A stretch of DNA of 58,652 nucleotides from XYB1-FULL-44-23 sp964502885. Its GTDB lineage: Bacteria > Patescibacteriota > Microgenomatia > CAZETR01 > Amesbacteraceae. The position numbers were made by a program, and so were the translations under genes. The notes under the pieces are model-generated. The model was not told where the DNA came from. It saw nothing but the letters and a program-made list of their open reading frames with translations, and ran no database searches. Below, piece after piece: positions 33,250-42,444 of this stretch. The DNA lies in NCBI GenBank assembly GCA_964502885.1, contig CAZCXU010000006.1, positions 1 to 58,652 on the forward strand, written 5' to 3'. Position 1 is the stretch's first letter. Each line of letters starts with the position of its first letter.

Positions 33250-34531
33250 GAGTGCTGATAATAGTGTAATCAGGCAAATTATAAGTCATGAGTGAATCCC
33301 CCATGTTTACGATTACTCGTTTGGGGTAAATAATTCCTGCAGGAATCAGCTCAGTATTGAGCTTGAGCGAATAGGTTCCCAGGGGTGGAATGACCGGAAT
33401 GTTTGTAGTTTGCGGGTTGACTAATAAACCAAATGAATTGATATTGAGAGGGATTGAATAGGCTGCTGATTTCGAATTGTTTTTTATTTTGAGGTATGAT
33501 GTGGTGGAAAGGCCTAAGAAAATTTGTCTGGGGGGCTGCCACTCTACTGATAGCGAGGGAGTTGTGGCAGCATAAGTGTCGTAAAACATTTCTGCGGAAT
33601 ACGGTTTGAGATAGTTGGGGTTTGGAGTCGATTTGAGAGGGGAAAAATTAAGAATTTCGGGTGAAGGTATGCCTGACCGTTGGGGTGTCTGAGTGCCCAG
33701 CCTAGTTTGTCCGGTAATTTGCACTGTTGCTTTGGATTTTTTATCCAGTGAGTATGTGGCAATCCAATGACCATCGTCTGAGATGGAAATGGAGTGCGGC
33801 TGGGGTTCAAGTGTAGCCAAGGAGATCTTCTGTCCTGTTGCATCCATAGGTAATGCCAGTTCAAAGTTTTTTGTTGCAGATGTAGGATTTTCAAGCTCAT
33901 ATTTGAGCCGGAAGCCCCATGTTTGAAAAGCGCCGAATATAACAGAGAGACCTTGGGTAGCGCTTTGTTGCTGGCTGAATTTGTAGGTAAGGGAATCAGC
34001 TTTCGTATCGGCGTCGTCCGGGGTGGCTGCCAGCGAAGAAAAGGCTAACATACCAAACGCTTTGGGGACGGTAATTTTGATTGTGTAGTGATCTATCTTT
34101 TGTGTGGTGTGAATTTGCGGAATGGTTATCTCCCAGACGGTATCGTTTCGTCTGGCCTGGGGTCCGTCGTGACTGAGGGTAAAATATTTGATTTTGCCAA
34201 TACCAGCCGCTACAGAATTGAAGATCGCGCGGATCTGCGTAGAGCCTCCGGGTAGTTTGTCGGTTTGCAGTGTCAACTTTCCCCTGTTGTCAGAGCCGGA
34301 AAAGTTTGCTGGCAGCTCACCCTGCAGTTCCAACTCGTAGCTACTGATCAGATACCGTGAAGTAAGGTTGCGGACGGCAAATGATTGTTTGACAGTCGAG
34401 GCTCCAGTAGTGTCAAAAGTGTAATGAAGAGTAACGTCTGTTGAAAAAATCTGATTGTCTGCGGCGAGAGTTGCAGGGGCTGAAAATAGTGACAGTATTA
34501 CAAGCAGAAATGAAATAAGAATTGCATGCAT
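33134..34531 (-). CDS. Secreted protein with C-terminal membrane anchor, unknown
   Basis: 465 aa. Signal peptide (about 1-23, cleavage near TLAA-D), a large extracytoplasmic region rich in beta strands, and a single C-terminal transmembrane helix (about 428-448) with a basic tail (LQKRKRSGHLHR). No family was recognised; the architecture resembles adhesin-like or WxL-associated anchor proteins. Its last 38 codons, which encode the membrane anchor and tail, lie in DNA that also encodes the first residues of UvrC in another frame. TAGAAT stands 6 nt before the chosen ATG (the second of three closely spaced ATGs). Confidence 0.65.
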   Translation of the reverse strand: MHAILISFLLVILSLFSAPATLAADNQIFSTDVTLHYTFDTTGASTVKQSFAVRNLTSRYLISSYELELQGELPANFSGSDNRGKLTLQTDKLPGGSTQIRAIFNSVAAGIGKIKYFTLSHDGPQARRNDTVWEITIPQIHTTQKIDHYTIKITVPKAFGMLAFSSLAATPDDADTKADSLTYKFSQQQSATQGLSVIFGAFQTWGFRLKYELENPTSATKNFELALPMDATGQKISLATLEPQPHSISISDDGHWIATYSLDKKSKATVQITGQTRLGTQTPQRSGIPSPEILNFSPLKSTPNPNYLKPYSAEMFYDTYAATTPSLSVEWQPPRQIFLGLSTTSYLKIKNNSKSAAYSIPLNINSFGLLVNPQTTNIPVIPPLGTYSLKLNTELIPAGIIYPKRVIVNMGDSLMTYNLPDYTIISTHALIIFAISSIFLLSAAFAQHAWSLHLQKRKRSGHLHR

Positions 34532-34543
34532 GCATTTATTCTA
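34532..34543 (-). promoter_or_regulatory. -10-like element 6 nt before the 465-aa gene
   Basis: TAGAAT (34543-34538) on the minus strand is followed by six bases and the ATG at 34531. Confidence 0.45.
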
Positions 34544-34579
34544 GACGAATATTGCGCGCCGTGTTGGCCGCAAATTGAA

Positions 34580-37441
34580 TCACAGGAACGGTGCGGTTGG
34601 AGAGCTGGAGTTTTTGGCCAGAGCCTGAGGCGTGGCCGCATCGACTACATAGCCCCCCATGTCTCCACCTTCCGGACCAAGCTCAATTACCCAATCAGCA
34701 TTTTTGATAACATCCAGATTGTGTTCAATGACAGCAACTGTGTTACCCGAAGCTACCAATCGTTTGAGTACCTGCAGGAGTTTTTCCAGATCAGCAAAAT
34801 GCAAACCAGTGGTGGGTTCATCAAGAATATAAAAAGTTTTACCAGTAGCCCGTTTTGAGAGCTCAGCTGCCAGTTTTACCCGCTGTGCTTCTCCACCTGA
34901 TAATGAGGGGGCTGGTTGGCCGATGCGAAGATAGTCGAGACCTACATCTTTGAGTGTCTGCAGCTTATCGATGGCCACGGGAATGGACTTAAAGAATTCC
35001 AGAGCTTCTTCCACCGTGAGATTTAAGACTTCGGCAATATTTTTGCCTTTGTAGCGGACCTCCAGAGTTTCTGAGTTGTATCTTGTCCCACCACAGACAT
35101 CGCACTTTACATAAACGTCCGGGAGAAACTGCATTTCGATTTTTATCTGCCCCTCGCCCTGACAATTTTCGCAACGGCCGCCTTTGACATTGAACGAGAA
35201 CCTACCGGGCTGGTAGCCGCGTATGCGTGATTCCGGCGTCATGGCAAACAGGTCTCTAATATATGTAAACAGGCCGGTGTAGGTGGCGGGATTGGATCTG
35301 GGTGTACGACCAATCGGCGACTGATCAACAAGAATTACCCGATTTATATGCTCCAACCCCTCTATGTGATCGTGTTTTCCCGGTTTTTCCCGATGATCGG
35401 GATTTAATTTTCCGGCCATGGCGTGATAAAGGATATCGATGAGCAGGGTGGATTTGCCTGATCCGGAGACACCGGCTATCACCACAAATTTACCCAAGGG
35501 AAGTTCAACATCAATGTTTTTGAGATTGTGTTCACTGGCACCAATTATTTTAAGCTTGTGCGGGTTTTGATCTGCGGGCTTGAAACTGAGACTGTCTGAT
35601 TTGAAATTCGGGTCTATGGTGCGGCGATTGGACAAATATGCTCCGGTAATGGATTTTTTGTCGGCCATAATCTCCTTTGGTGTACCCATAGCGATTACCT
35701 GACCACCATGCTCTCCAGCTCCAGGGCCGAAATCGACGATCCAGTCAGACTCTTCCATCATTTCACGGTCGTGTTCGACAACAACTACGGAGTTTCCCAA
35801 ATCGCGCAGGCGTTTCAGGGTATCTATAAGCCGACCATTGTCCCGCTGGTGCAGACCGATCGAAGGCTCGTCCAGTACATAAAGCACTCCGGACAGACCG
35901 CTGCCTATTTGACTGGCTAAACGAATTCGCTGAGCTTCCCCTCCAGCTAAAGTATTTGCGCTACGGTCAAGGGTCAAATATTCGAGACCTACAGAGTTTA
36001 AAAAGCCCAGTCGTTCATTAATTTCTTTGAGTATGGGGGCAGATATCTGTAATTCACGCGAGTTGAGACTTGGCAGAGAGGAAAGGATTTCTTTGGTCTG
36101 GGATATGGAAGTCCGGCAAACGTCCATTATGGAGTTTCCGGCGATCGTGACATTGAGAGCTTCCGGCTTGAGCCTTTTACCCTGACATTCGGGACAAACT
36201 TCTCTCTGCATGTATTTCTCTATCTCTGTGCGGATAAAATCGGATTCAGTCTGTTTGTATCGCCGCTCAAGATTGGGAACTATGCCCTCAAACCCCCCTT
36301 TTATTCCCGTATCCTCTTCGGTGGCTCCGTAAAGAAGAGTTTTCAGCTGATCCTTGTCCAACTGGCCAATGGGCGTGCGGATTGGGACAAATTGAGCTAC
36401 TTTCTGGGCAAACCAGGAGTCATAAGTAAATGTGTTTGCGTATGGCAATATTCCCCCCTCGGAGATGGTCAGATTGCGATTGAGAACACGAGAAACATCT
36501 AAAGTAAGCAAGGTCCCCAAACCGGTACAGGTTGGACAAGCTCCGTGCGGTGAGTTGAAAGAAAACAGTCGCGGCTCAATTTCAGGCATGGCGATATTGT
36601 CTATGGGACAGGCAAATCGCTCGGAAAAGAGAGTGTCTGCAAATTCTTTGGGCTTGACGGGAAAATCGAAGGACTTGTCCAATACTTCTGAGACAATGCA
36701 TAGTCCCTCAGAAAGCTTTGTGGCTGCTTCGACGGCTTCAAAAAGACGGGTGCGCAGCGAACTCTCCTGGTCGGATAAATAATTTTTGTCCACCACGATG
36801 CGATCGATGACTACATCAATGGAATGTTTGTTGTTTTTGAGCAGGGCGATATCCTCATCCAGGCCTACAATCTTGTTATCGGCACGAACCTGAGAGTAAC
36901 CTTTTTGACGAAGTGAGGAAAAGAGATCCAGAAATTCCCCTTTGCGATCACGGATAACCGGGGCCATCAACAAAAATTTATAGGATTTGCGTGTTTTCAA
37001 GGATGTGGATGTGAGGGAAATAATCTGGTCGACTATCTGCTGCACGGAAAGCTGGGCAATTTCCCGACCACAAATAGGACAGTGGGGGTGACCGATGCGT
37101 GCAAATAGCAGACGGAGGTAATCATAAATTTCCGTAACTGTTCCGACAGTGGAACGGGGGTTGTGAGAAGCGGACTTCTGGTCTATTGAAATTGCCGGTG
37201 ACAGGCCAGTGATTTGATCCACATCCGGCTTGTCCATAACGCCCAAAAATTGTCTGGCGTATGAACTGAGAGACTCTACATAGCGACGTTGGCCCTCGGC
37301 GTAAATAGTGTCAAAAGCCAAAGAAGACTTACCAGAACCAGAAAGTCCAGTAAAGACTATGAGCTTGTTTTTGGGAATGTCCAGGTCAACATTTTTGAGA
37401 TTGTGCTCCCTGGCTCCACGGATAGAAATTACTTCCGGCAT
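34580..37441 (-). CDS. uvrA: Excinuclease ABC subunit A
   Basis: 953 aa from the ATG at 37441, which begins with the family start MPEVISIRGAREHNLKNVDL; the frame upstream of it is non-coding. Two ABC modules are present: Walker A GLSGSGKS (32-39) and GVSGSGKS in the second half, signature motifs LAGGEAQRIRLASQIG and LSGGEAQRVKLAAELS, Walker B LDEPSIGLH and LDEPTTGLH, plus zinc motifs CPICG and CENCQGEG...CDVCGG. UvrA dimers detect damage and load UvrB. Length is normal. TACAAT lies 8 nt upstream of the ATG. It is divergent from the nudix gene. Confidence 0.97.
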   Translation of the reverse strand: MPEVISIRGAREHNLKNVDLDIPKNKLIVFTGLSGSGKSSLAFDTIYAEGQRRYVESLSSYARQFLGVMDKPDVDQITGLSPAISIDQKSASHNPRSTVGTVTEIYDYLRLLFARIGHPHCPICGREIAQLSVQQIVDQIISLTSTSLKTRKSYKFLLMAPVIRDRKGEFLDLFSSLRQKGYSQVRADNKIVGLDEDIALLKNNKHSIDVVIDRIVVDKNYLSDQESSLRTRLFEAVEAATKLSEGLCIVSEVLDKSFDFPVKPKEFADTLFSERFACPIDNIAMPEIEPRLFSFNSPHGACPTCTGLGTLLTLDVSRVLNRNLTISEGGILPYANTFTYDSWFAQKVAQFVPIRTPIGQLDKDQLKTLLYGATEEDTGIKGGFEGIVPNLERRYKQTESDFIRTEIEKYMQREVCPECQGKRLKPEALNVTIAGNSIMDVCRTSISQTKEILSSLPSLNSRELQISAPILKEINERLGFLNSVGLEYLTLDRSANTLAGGEAQRIRLASQIGSGLSGVLYVLDEPSIGLHQRDNGRLIDTLKRLRDLGNSVVVVEHDREMMEESDWIVDFGPGAGEHGGQVIAMGTPKEIMADKKSITGAYLSNRRTIDPNFKSDSLSFKPADQNPHKLKIIGASEHNLKNIDVELPLGKFVVIAGVSGSGKSTLLIDILYHAMAGKLNPDHREKPGKHDHIEGLEHINRVILVDQSPIGRTPRSNPATYTGLFTYIRDLFAMTPESRIRGYQPGRFSFNVKGGRCENCQGEGQIKIEMQFLPDVYVKCDVCGGTRYNSETLEVRYKGKNIAEVLNLTVEEALEFFKSIPVAIDKLQTLKDVGLDYLRIGQPAPSLSGGEAQRVKLAAELSKRATGKTFYILDEPTTGLHFADLEKLLQVLKRLVASGNTVAVIEHNLDVIKNADWVIELGPEGGDMGGYVVDAATPQALAKNSSSPTAPFL

Positions 37442-37504
37442 AACAAGGCATTGTATACTCAGTTTCGGGTTTTTTTCAAGTATCCAAAGAGGCGCCGGCT
37501 TTGA

Positions 37505-37516
37505 TACCATGCATAT
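37505..37516 (+). promoter_or_regulatory. -10-like element 6 nt before the nudix gene
   Basis: TGA precedes TACCAT (37505-37510), an extended -10 form, followed by six bases and the ATG at 37517. Confidence 0.45.
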
Positions 37517-38041
37517 ATGGAAAGACCAGCCATTTTCGTGGACTTCCCACACGGACGGGTGAAATTAACATGGATCGAATGTTTTGATGAGACAAAAATC
37601 GATGCTTTTAAACCAATAGCCCAAGTCTATGGGGTGTGTTTTAATGATGCCGGAGATATTCTGACCATTGATACAGGGGGTAGGAACAATTGGATTATCC
37701 CCGGAGGAAGTCCGGAAAAAGATGAGACTGTCGAACAGACACTGAGGCGGGAGCTGATCGAAGAGGCGGATGTAGAGGTGGGAAGGATTGCTTTTATAGG
37801 AGCACAACAGGTGGACGATCCAAGTAACCCCGATCCGGACAAGAAAGTCTATTTTCAGCTAAGATTTGCAGCTCAAATTACCAAACTACAGGAACAGACT
37901 CCTGACCCTGATGGGGGTAAAATTTACCAACGTAAGTTTGTGGCGATGAAACGAATTTGTGAGACTGTGAAATGGGGAAGGACGGGAGAGGCGATGTTTG
38001 CCTCAGCTATTAAGGCTTTCAAAGAGATTTTATCTGCATAA
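37517..38041 (+). CDS. NUDIX hydrolase
   Basis: 174 aa. The Nudix box is GGSPEKDETVEQTLRRELIEEA (G-x5-E-x7-R-E-U-x-E-E), with Ala in place of the last conserved Gly. Nudix enzymes cleave nucleoside diphosphates linked to another group; the substrate is unknown, but cleaning of oxidised nucleotides or an RNA-related role is common. It sits between uvrA and uvrB on the opposite strand and its 3' end overlaps the uvrB 3' end by 23 nt. The start is fixed by the -10-like element only 6 nt upstream. Confidence 0.85.
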   Translation: MERPAIFVDFPHGRVKLTWIECFDETKIDAFKPIAQVYGVCFNDAGDILTIDTGGRNNWIIPGGSPEKDETVEQTLRRELIEEADVEVGRIAFIGAQQVDDPSNPDPDKKVYFQLRFAAQITKLQEQTPDPDGGKIYQRKFVAMKRICETVKWGRTGEAMFASAIKAFKEILSA

Positions 38042-40040
38042 TCCGATCCCGAATTCTGGCTGCGGTTTCAAAGTCGAGCATCTTTGCGCTGGAATTCATC
38101 TGACGGGTCATCAGCCTAATTAATTTGGTCTGGTCTTCGGGGGTTAATTGGGTGACCTTGGTCATATCGATGTCTGCGACATCGTCGGTTTTACCTTTAA
38201 GGATTTGTTTGGGATCCAACTTTATGGGAGCTTCATCGTCGGTCTTTTCCACCACGCGGTCACGAAGCGGCTTGGAGATAGAGACCGGGGTGACGTCGTG
38301 TTCGATATTGTATTGAATCTGAACTTTGCGGCGACGCTCAACTTCATCAATCGCGTTGCGCATGGAATCAGTGACGTTGTCTGCGTACATAATGACGCTA
38401 CCCTCGACGTGACGGGCAGCACGACCCATGGTTTGAATAAGGCTGGAGCGTGAGCGCAGGAAACCCTCCTTGTCTGCATCCAAAATAGCCACCAAAGATA
38501 CTTCCGGCAGATCCAAGCCTTCCCTTAAAAGATTGATTCCCACAACAACGTCGTAGATTCCTGACCGCAAATCAGAAAGAATATCAAGTCGCTCCAGAGT
38601 ATCGATATCTGCGTGGAGATAGTGGACCTTGATCTGCTTTTCAGCCAGGAAAGCGGCCAAGTCTTCGGCCATACGCTTGGTAAGTGTGGAGACCAAAGTT
38701 CTCTGGCCTTTGGAGATGCGTTTTTGAATTTCGTCAACCAGATCAGCCACCTGTCCTTTTGTAGGCCGAACTGATACCTCGGGGTCGATAAGCCCAGTAG
38801 GACGAATCAACTGCTCGATAACTTTGTCGCCGGATTGAGATAATTCCCATTCGTTGGGAGTAGCCGATGTATAGACGGTTTGGCCCATTCGACGCATAAA
38901 CTCGTCGAATTTGAGCGGACGATTATCGAGAGCTGAAGGAAGGCGAAATCCGAAATCAATGAGAGTGCGTTTACGAGCCTGATCGCCGTTGTACATTCCG
39001 CGAACCTGGGGAATGGTAATGTGTGATTCATCAACAATGAGCAGATAATCTTTTGGGAAATAGTCCAGCAAGCTATAAGGAGGATCACTGGCCTTTCGAC
39101 CATCGAAGTAGCGCGAGTAGTTTTCGATACCATTTACATATCCCAACTCGGCGATCATTTCCAGATCGTAATTGACACGCTGGCTGATGCGATGGGCTTC
39201 AAGCGGACGATTTTGTGATCTCAGTAGAGCGACCTGGGCTTCAAGATCTGAACGGATAGCGCTGAAAGCATCTTTGTAGGCGTCTTTGTTTGCGATGTAG
39301 TGTTTGGCTGGATAAATAGTTAGATTGCCATTTGGATATTCGGAAGGTACGACTTCTCCGGTAAGAGGATCTATTCGCTCAAGTCTGGTGATACGGTCAA
39401 GCTGGTAGTGAATCCGAATACCCACATCCTCGTATGCCGGATAAATATCGATAGTATCCCCACGAATGCGATAAGTACCCCGCGAAAAATCATATTCGGA
39501 ACGGGTGTACTGCAAATCGTTGAGCCGCATAATAATCTGGTGTCGTCCAACTTTCAGGCCCGGAGCAAGCTCGAGAATAGACCTACTATAGTCTGCTGGT
39601 GAACCTAAGTTGTATATACAGGAAACCGAAGCCACGACAATGGTGTCTTTGCGAGTAAGCAGATTGGTTGTGGCAGCTAATCGTAGTTTGTCGATCTCCT
39701 GATTTATGTCCGTTTCTTTTTCGATGTATGTATCGGTTGCGGGGATGTATGCTTCTGGCTGGTAGTAGTCATAGTAAGAAACAAAATAGGATACGGCGTT
39801 TTCCGGGAAGAAATCACGAAATTCCTGATATAACTGCGCTGCAAGGGTTTTGTTGTGAGAGATGATTAGTGTGGGTTTCTGAACTTTCTCGATCACATTT
39901 GCCATGGTGAATGTCTTGCCTGATCCAGTAACACCAAGCAGTACCTGATTTCTGGCTCCGACGTTCAAGTTGGCAACCAACTTTTCAATGGCCTGAGGCT
40001 GATCTCCGGTGGGGCGATATTGAGAATGGAGTTTAAACAT
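38019..40040 (-). CDS. uvrB: Excinuclease ABC subunit B
   Basis: 673 aa, normal length. Starts FKLHSQYRPTGDQPQAIEKL, the typical UvrB N-terminus. Helicase motifs include Walker A GVTGSGKT (36-43), the beta-hairpin region with YYDYYQPEAYIP, DESH in LIVDESHITIPQ, and motif VI QTMGRAARH. The C-terminal UVR motif (LIRLMTRQMNSSAKMLDFETAARIRD, split here for length) contacts UvrC. The ATG overlaps the end of the sigma factor gene by 8 nt, so the two are translationally coupled. The 3' end overlaps the nudix gene. Confidence 0.97.
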   Translation of the reverse strand: MFKLHSQYRPTGDQPQAIEKLVANLNVGARNQVLLGVTGSGKTFTMANVIEKVQKPTLIISHNKTLAAQLYQEFRDFFPENAVSYFVSYYDYYQPEAYIPATDTYIEKETDINQEIDKLRLAATTNLLTRKDTIVVASVSCIYNLGSPADYSRSILELAPGLKVGRHQIIMRLNDLQYTRSEYDFSRGTYRIRGDTIDIYPAYEDVGIRIHYQLDRITRLERIDPLTGEVVPSEYPNGNLTIYPAKHYIANKDAYKDAFSAIRSDLEAQVALLRSQNRPLEAHRISQRVNYDLEMIAELGYVNGIENYSRYFDGRKASDPPYSLLDYFPKDYLLIVDESHITIPQVRGMYNGDQARKRTLIDFGFRLPSALDNRPLKFDEFMRRMGQTVYTSATPNEWELSQSGDKVIEQLIRPTGLIDPEVSVRPTKGQVADLVDEIQKRISKGQRTLVSTLTKRMAEDLAAFLAEKQIKVHYLHADIDTLERLDILSDLRSGIYDVVVGINLLREGLDLPEVSLVAILDADKEGFLRSRSSLIQTMGRAARHVEGSVIMYADNVTDSMRNAIDEVERRRKVQIQYNIEHDVTPVSISKPLRDRVVEKTDDEAPIKLDPKQILKGKTDDVADIDMTKVTQLTPEDQTKLIRLMTRQMNSSAKMLDFETAARIRDRIMQIKSL

Positions 40041-40848
40041 GACTGTCTATTTTACCTTTTTCATCAAAGTGATGTTTGAGTGAGTTTAGCGCCCGGTTAT
40101 AAAGAGATTTAACACTTCCCTCAGTTCCGCCTAAAACAGATGCTATTTCTTCGTTTTTGAATTCGAGAGATTTGAGCCAGATAACTAACTGGTACCTGGG
40201 CAATAACTGGCGGATGGCTTCTTTGAGTTTGTTTGCTTCCTCCTTTTCAATAACTTGATCCTCCAAGCTGGATTCATCGTGGGAAACTATCTTTTCCAGG
40301 CTGACTACAAACCGGTGTTCTGTACTCTCTTCGTCTGACGACTCAAGTGTATCCAACGGCACGGAAGGGTGACGTGATTGATCCCGCCTGTAGTTTTTGG
40401 AGAGATTTGCGGCTATTGTGTATAGCCACGCTTTGTATGGATCAGCTAGCTCGGGATTGGGTTTAAATTCCCCAATCTTGTTCCTGGCTCGTGTGAATAC
40501 TTGCTGCACTAGGTCTTCTGCTACCGGATGATCTAGACCCTTTCCAAATTCGAAGAACATGTGAATCTTGGCCCGATGTTGTTCGTAAAGCGAAGCTAGC
40601 TTATCCTCTAGCTCGGAAGTGAGTGGCGGTTGAACAATCTCTATCTCTATCTGTTTTTGGCGATTTAAGAAATGGGCTGTGGCTACTGCTGCAGCTACAA
40701 AAATAATCACTCCACCAACGACTATCGGCTCTAAGCCACGATCCTTCAGCAATTTATCTAACCGCGAAAACACCCCAGACTCAACAGGTATAGCGTTATC
40801 ATCAATCCTTACTTGGAGATGTGGCTCTTTCGAACGAGATTCCTTCAT
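40033..40848 (-). CDS. ECF-type sigma factor with N-terminal membrane segment
   Basis: 271 aa. Residues 41-60 (PIVVGGVIIFVAAAVATAHF) form one transmembrane helix after a 40-residue charged N-terminus. A linker (61-82) leads to sigma region 2 (about 84-155: YEQHRAKIHMFFEF, AEDLVQQVFTRARNKI, DPYKAWLYTIAANLSKNYRR) and, after a Ser/Glu-rich spacer, region 4 (about 205-262: LPRYQLVIWLKSLEFKNEEI, LGGTEGSVKSLYNRALNSLK). No ATG lies between the membrane segment and region 2 until codon 97, so the fusion is real in sequence. It overlaps uvrB by 8 nt and is divergent from lexA, 46 nt away. It may keep RNA polymerase recruitment at the membrane or be released by proteolysis (inference). Confidence 0.85.
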   Translation of the reverse strand: MKESRSKEPHLQVRIDDNAIPVESGVFSRLDKLLKDRGLEPIVVGGVIIFVAAAVATAHFLNRQKQIEIEIVQPPLTSELEDKLASLYEQHRAKIHMFFEFGKGLDHPVAEDLVQQVFTRARNKIGEFKPNPELADPYKAWLYTIAANLSKNYRRDQSRHPSVPLDTLESSDEESTEHRFVVSLEKIVSHDESSLEDQVIEKEEANKLKEAIRQLLPRYQLVIWLKSLEFKNEEIASVLGGTEGSVKSLYNRALNSLKHHFDEKGKIDSHV

Positions 40849-40894
40849 GTAGTGGCTCTTGACATTTGGGTAATATTCGGTTTAGATTATATCC
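40849..40894. promoter_or_regulatory. Divergent lexA / sigma-factor promoter region
   Basis: For lexA, TTGACA (about 40859-40864) and TAGATT (40883-40888) are 18 nt apart, with TAGATT 6 nt before the ATG. On the minus strand TATAAT (40891-40886) could serve the sigma gene. GTGGCTCTT occurs twice (about 40830 and 40853). No Gram-positive type LexA box (CGAAC-N4-GTTCG) is seen. Confidence 0.5.
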
Positions 40895-41545
40895 ATGCCA
40901 GTAACTCTATACAACAGGCAAAGACAGATATTAGACTTTGTTGCTCAGTATATCCAAACTAATGGTTACTCCCCGACTCTGCAGGAAATTGCCAAAGCGC
41001 TTGGAGTGAGATCGCTGGCGACTGTGCATGAGCATTTGCAGGCGATGGAAAAGAAAGGAATTGTAAAAAAGTACGAAGGCTCAGTGCGGGGAATTGAAAT
41101 TTTGGATAAGACAGCTGCGAACCGGACATCTGTAGGGGATGTCGCTGTGGATTTACCGGTTTTGGGCTATATTGCAGCAGGACAGCCAATAGAACCCCAT
41201 ACCGACCCAAATGCCTCTTTCTCGGTCCCTCCGTCTATGGTTAATTCCAAGAAACGCTGTTTTGTACTACAAGTAAAAGGTGATTCCATGATAGAAGCGG
41301 GAATTTACGATCACGATTATGTGATTATCGAACAAACAGAATCAGCTTCTAATGGTGACGTAGTGGTGGCGCTTTTGGATAATGGTTTTGCAACGCTAAA
41401 ACGTTTTTTTAGGGAAGCGACACGGATCAGGCTGGAACCGGCAAATTCAACTATGTCCCCTATTTTCGTAGCTGGAGACAAGGTGCGGATTCAGGGGAAG
41501 TGTGTGGGTGTTATACGAAAATTTGCATATGGCAACACCAACTGA
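40895..41545 (+). CDS. lexA: SOS repressor LexA
   Basis: 216 aa. Winged-helix DNA-binding domain at 1-70 (RQRQILDFVAQYIQTNGYSP, LQEIAKALGVRSLATVHEHL) and a peptidase S24 domain with the cleavage site Ala95-Gly96 (YIAAGQ), catalytic Ser131 (GDSMIEAG) and Lys169 (FATLKRFF). It represses DNA-damage genes and cleaves itself when RecA is active. It probably regulates itself and perhaps the divergent sigma-uvrB operon. The start codon follows its -10-like hexamer by 6 nt, so the mRNA appears leaderless. Confidence 0.96.
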   Translation: MPVTLYNRQRQILDFVAQYIQTNGYSPTLQEIAKALGVRSLATVHEHLQAMEKKGIVKKYEGSVRGIEILDKTAANRTSVGDVAVDLPVLGYIAAGQPIEPHTDPNASFSVPPSMVNSKKRCFVLQVKGDSMIEAGIYDHDYVIIEQTESASNGDVVVALLDNGFATLKRFFREATRIRLEPANSTMSPIFVAGDKVRIQGKCVGVIRKFAYGNTN

Positions 41546-41738
41546 AACTGAAAATCGGCCAACAACGGCTAGATTTAACTCGCCGCGTTATAGAGAACTG
41601 TTAATGTTTCTTCGATCACCCTTTGGGAAGCTGGATTATGGTTGCCGCAACGATACCAGCAGATCTGGAGACGGAATTACACAAGGTAAACGCTACTTTA
41701 ACGGAAGACGATTGCCGAAAAGACCAGCTGCTGAATAA
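41529..41738 (+). CDS. Possible small protein after lexA
   Basis: A 69-aa frame begins with ATG inside the last codons of lexA (17-nt overlap). It is basic (RFNSPRYRELLMFLRSPFGK, YFNGRRLPKRPAAE) and matches no family. In the second half another frame, ATG 41638 to stop 41742 (MVAATIPADLETELHKVNAT then LTEDDCRKDQLLNN), looks more protein-like, so either the short ORF is the real one, or a frameshift joins them, or neither is coding. It converges on dedA. Confidence 0.3.
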   Translation: MATPTETENRPTTARFNSPRYRELLMFLRSPFGKLDYGCRNDTSRSGDGITQGKRYFNGRRLPKRPAAE

Positions 41739-42377
41739 TTAAGATTTCTTTATCCGGGACTTTACTACTTCAAATACGGCGGGCAAAACGGAGATTAGGA
41801 TGATGACCATGATCACAATCGAGAAATTGTGTTTGACAAAGGAAACATTTCCGAAGAAGTATCCCAAGAAAGTAAATATTCCAACCCAGAGCAGCCCTCC
41901 GACGACGTTGAAAGTAATGAACTTTCCATATTCCATGCGACCGATCCCGGCAACGAAAGGAGCAAAAGTGCGGATAAATGGCATAAATCTGGCTAAAATA
42001 ATGGTCTTTCCGCCATGTTTTTTGAAAAAAATGTTCGTCTTGTCAATGTGTTCCTGATTGATGGGAATTCTCGGATTGGCGAGAATCTGATTGCCGAAAA
42101 AGTGACCAATCCAGTAATTTACTGTGTCCCCCAATATGGCCGCCAGTGAGATCAGTGCGAAAATGAGAAAAGGATTAAGTGAGCCGAGGGCGGCAAACGC
42201 ACCGGCGGCAAAAAGCAAACTGTCTCCGGGTAAAAATGGAGTAACCACTATTCCGGTTTCCAAAAAGACAATTGCAAAAAGGATCCCATAAACAAGCACT
42301 CCATAATTGGCGATAAGCTCTCCCAAATGGACGTCTATATGAAGAATGAAATCTATTAGCGAGGTAACGATTTCCAC
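41739..42377 (-). CDS. DedA-family membrane protein
   Basis: 212 aa from a GTG at 42377. The SNARE-associated/DedA (PF09335) pattern is clear: FLETGIVVTPFLPGDSLLFAAG, AILGDTVNYWIGHFFG, and ARFMPFIRTFAPFVAGIGRM with the conserved Arg residues. Several hydrophobic helices follow. DedA proteins are membrane proteins implicated in lipid flipping (undecaprenyl phosphate or phosphatidylethanolamine) and in membrane potential maintenance. It converges with the lexA region and is divergent from rsmI. Confidence 0.9.
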   Translation of the reverse strand: MEIVTSLIDFILHIDVHLGELIANYGVLVYGILFAIVFLETGIVVTPFLPGDSLLFAAGAFAALGSLNPFLIFALISLAAILGDTVNYWIGHFFGNQILANPRIPINQEHIDKTNIFFKKHGGKTIILARFMPFIRTFAPFVAGIGRMEYGKFITFNVVGGLLWVGIFTFLGYFFGNVSFVKHNFSIVIMVIILISVLPAVFEVVKSRIKKS

Positions 42378-42410
42378 AGTACCGACGAGATTATCGTGTT
42401 TTTAACAGAA

Positions 42411-42444
42411 TTGCAACACACTGAATCGGCTGTACAATAGCAGT
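42411..42444 (+). promoter_or_regulatory. rsmI promoter placing the start codon at the 5' end
   Basis: TTGCAA (42411-42416), 16-nt spacer, TACAAT (42433-42438), then six bases and the ATG at 42445. Both hexamers are close to consensus, so the predicted initiation site is at the ATG. Confidence 0.65.

Noticed and set aside
40849..40894. Canonical LexA box between sigma gene and lexA
   Set aside because: No CGAAC-N4-GTTCG or CTGT-N8-ACAG was found; CGAACGAGATTCC near 40831 is not a palindrome.
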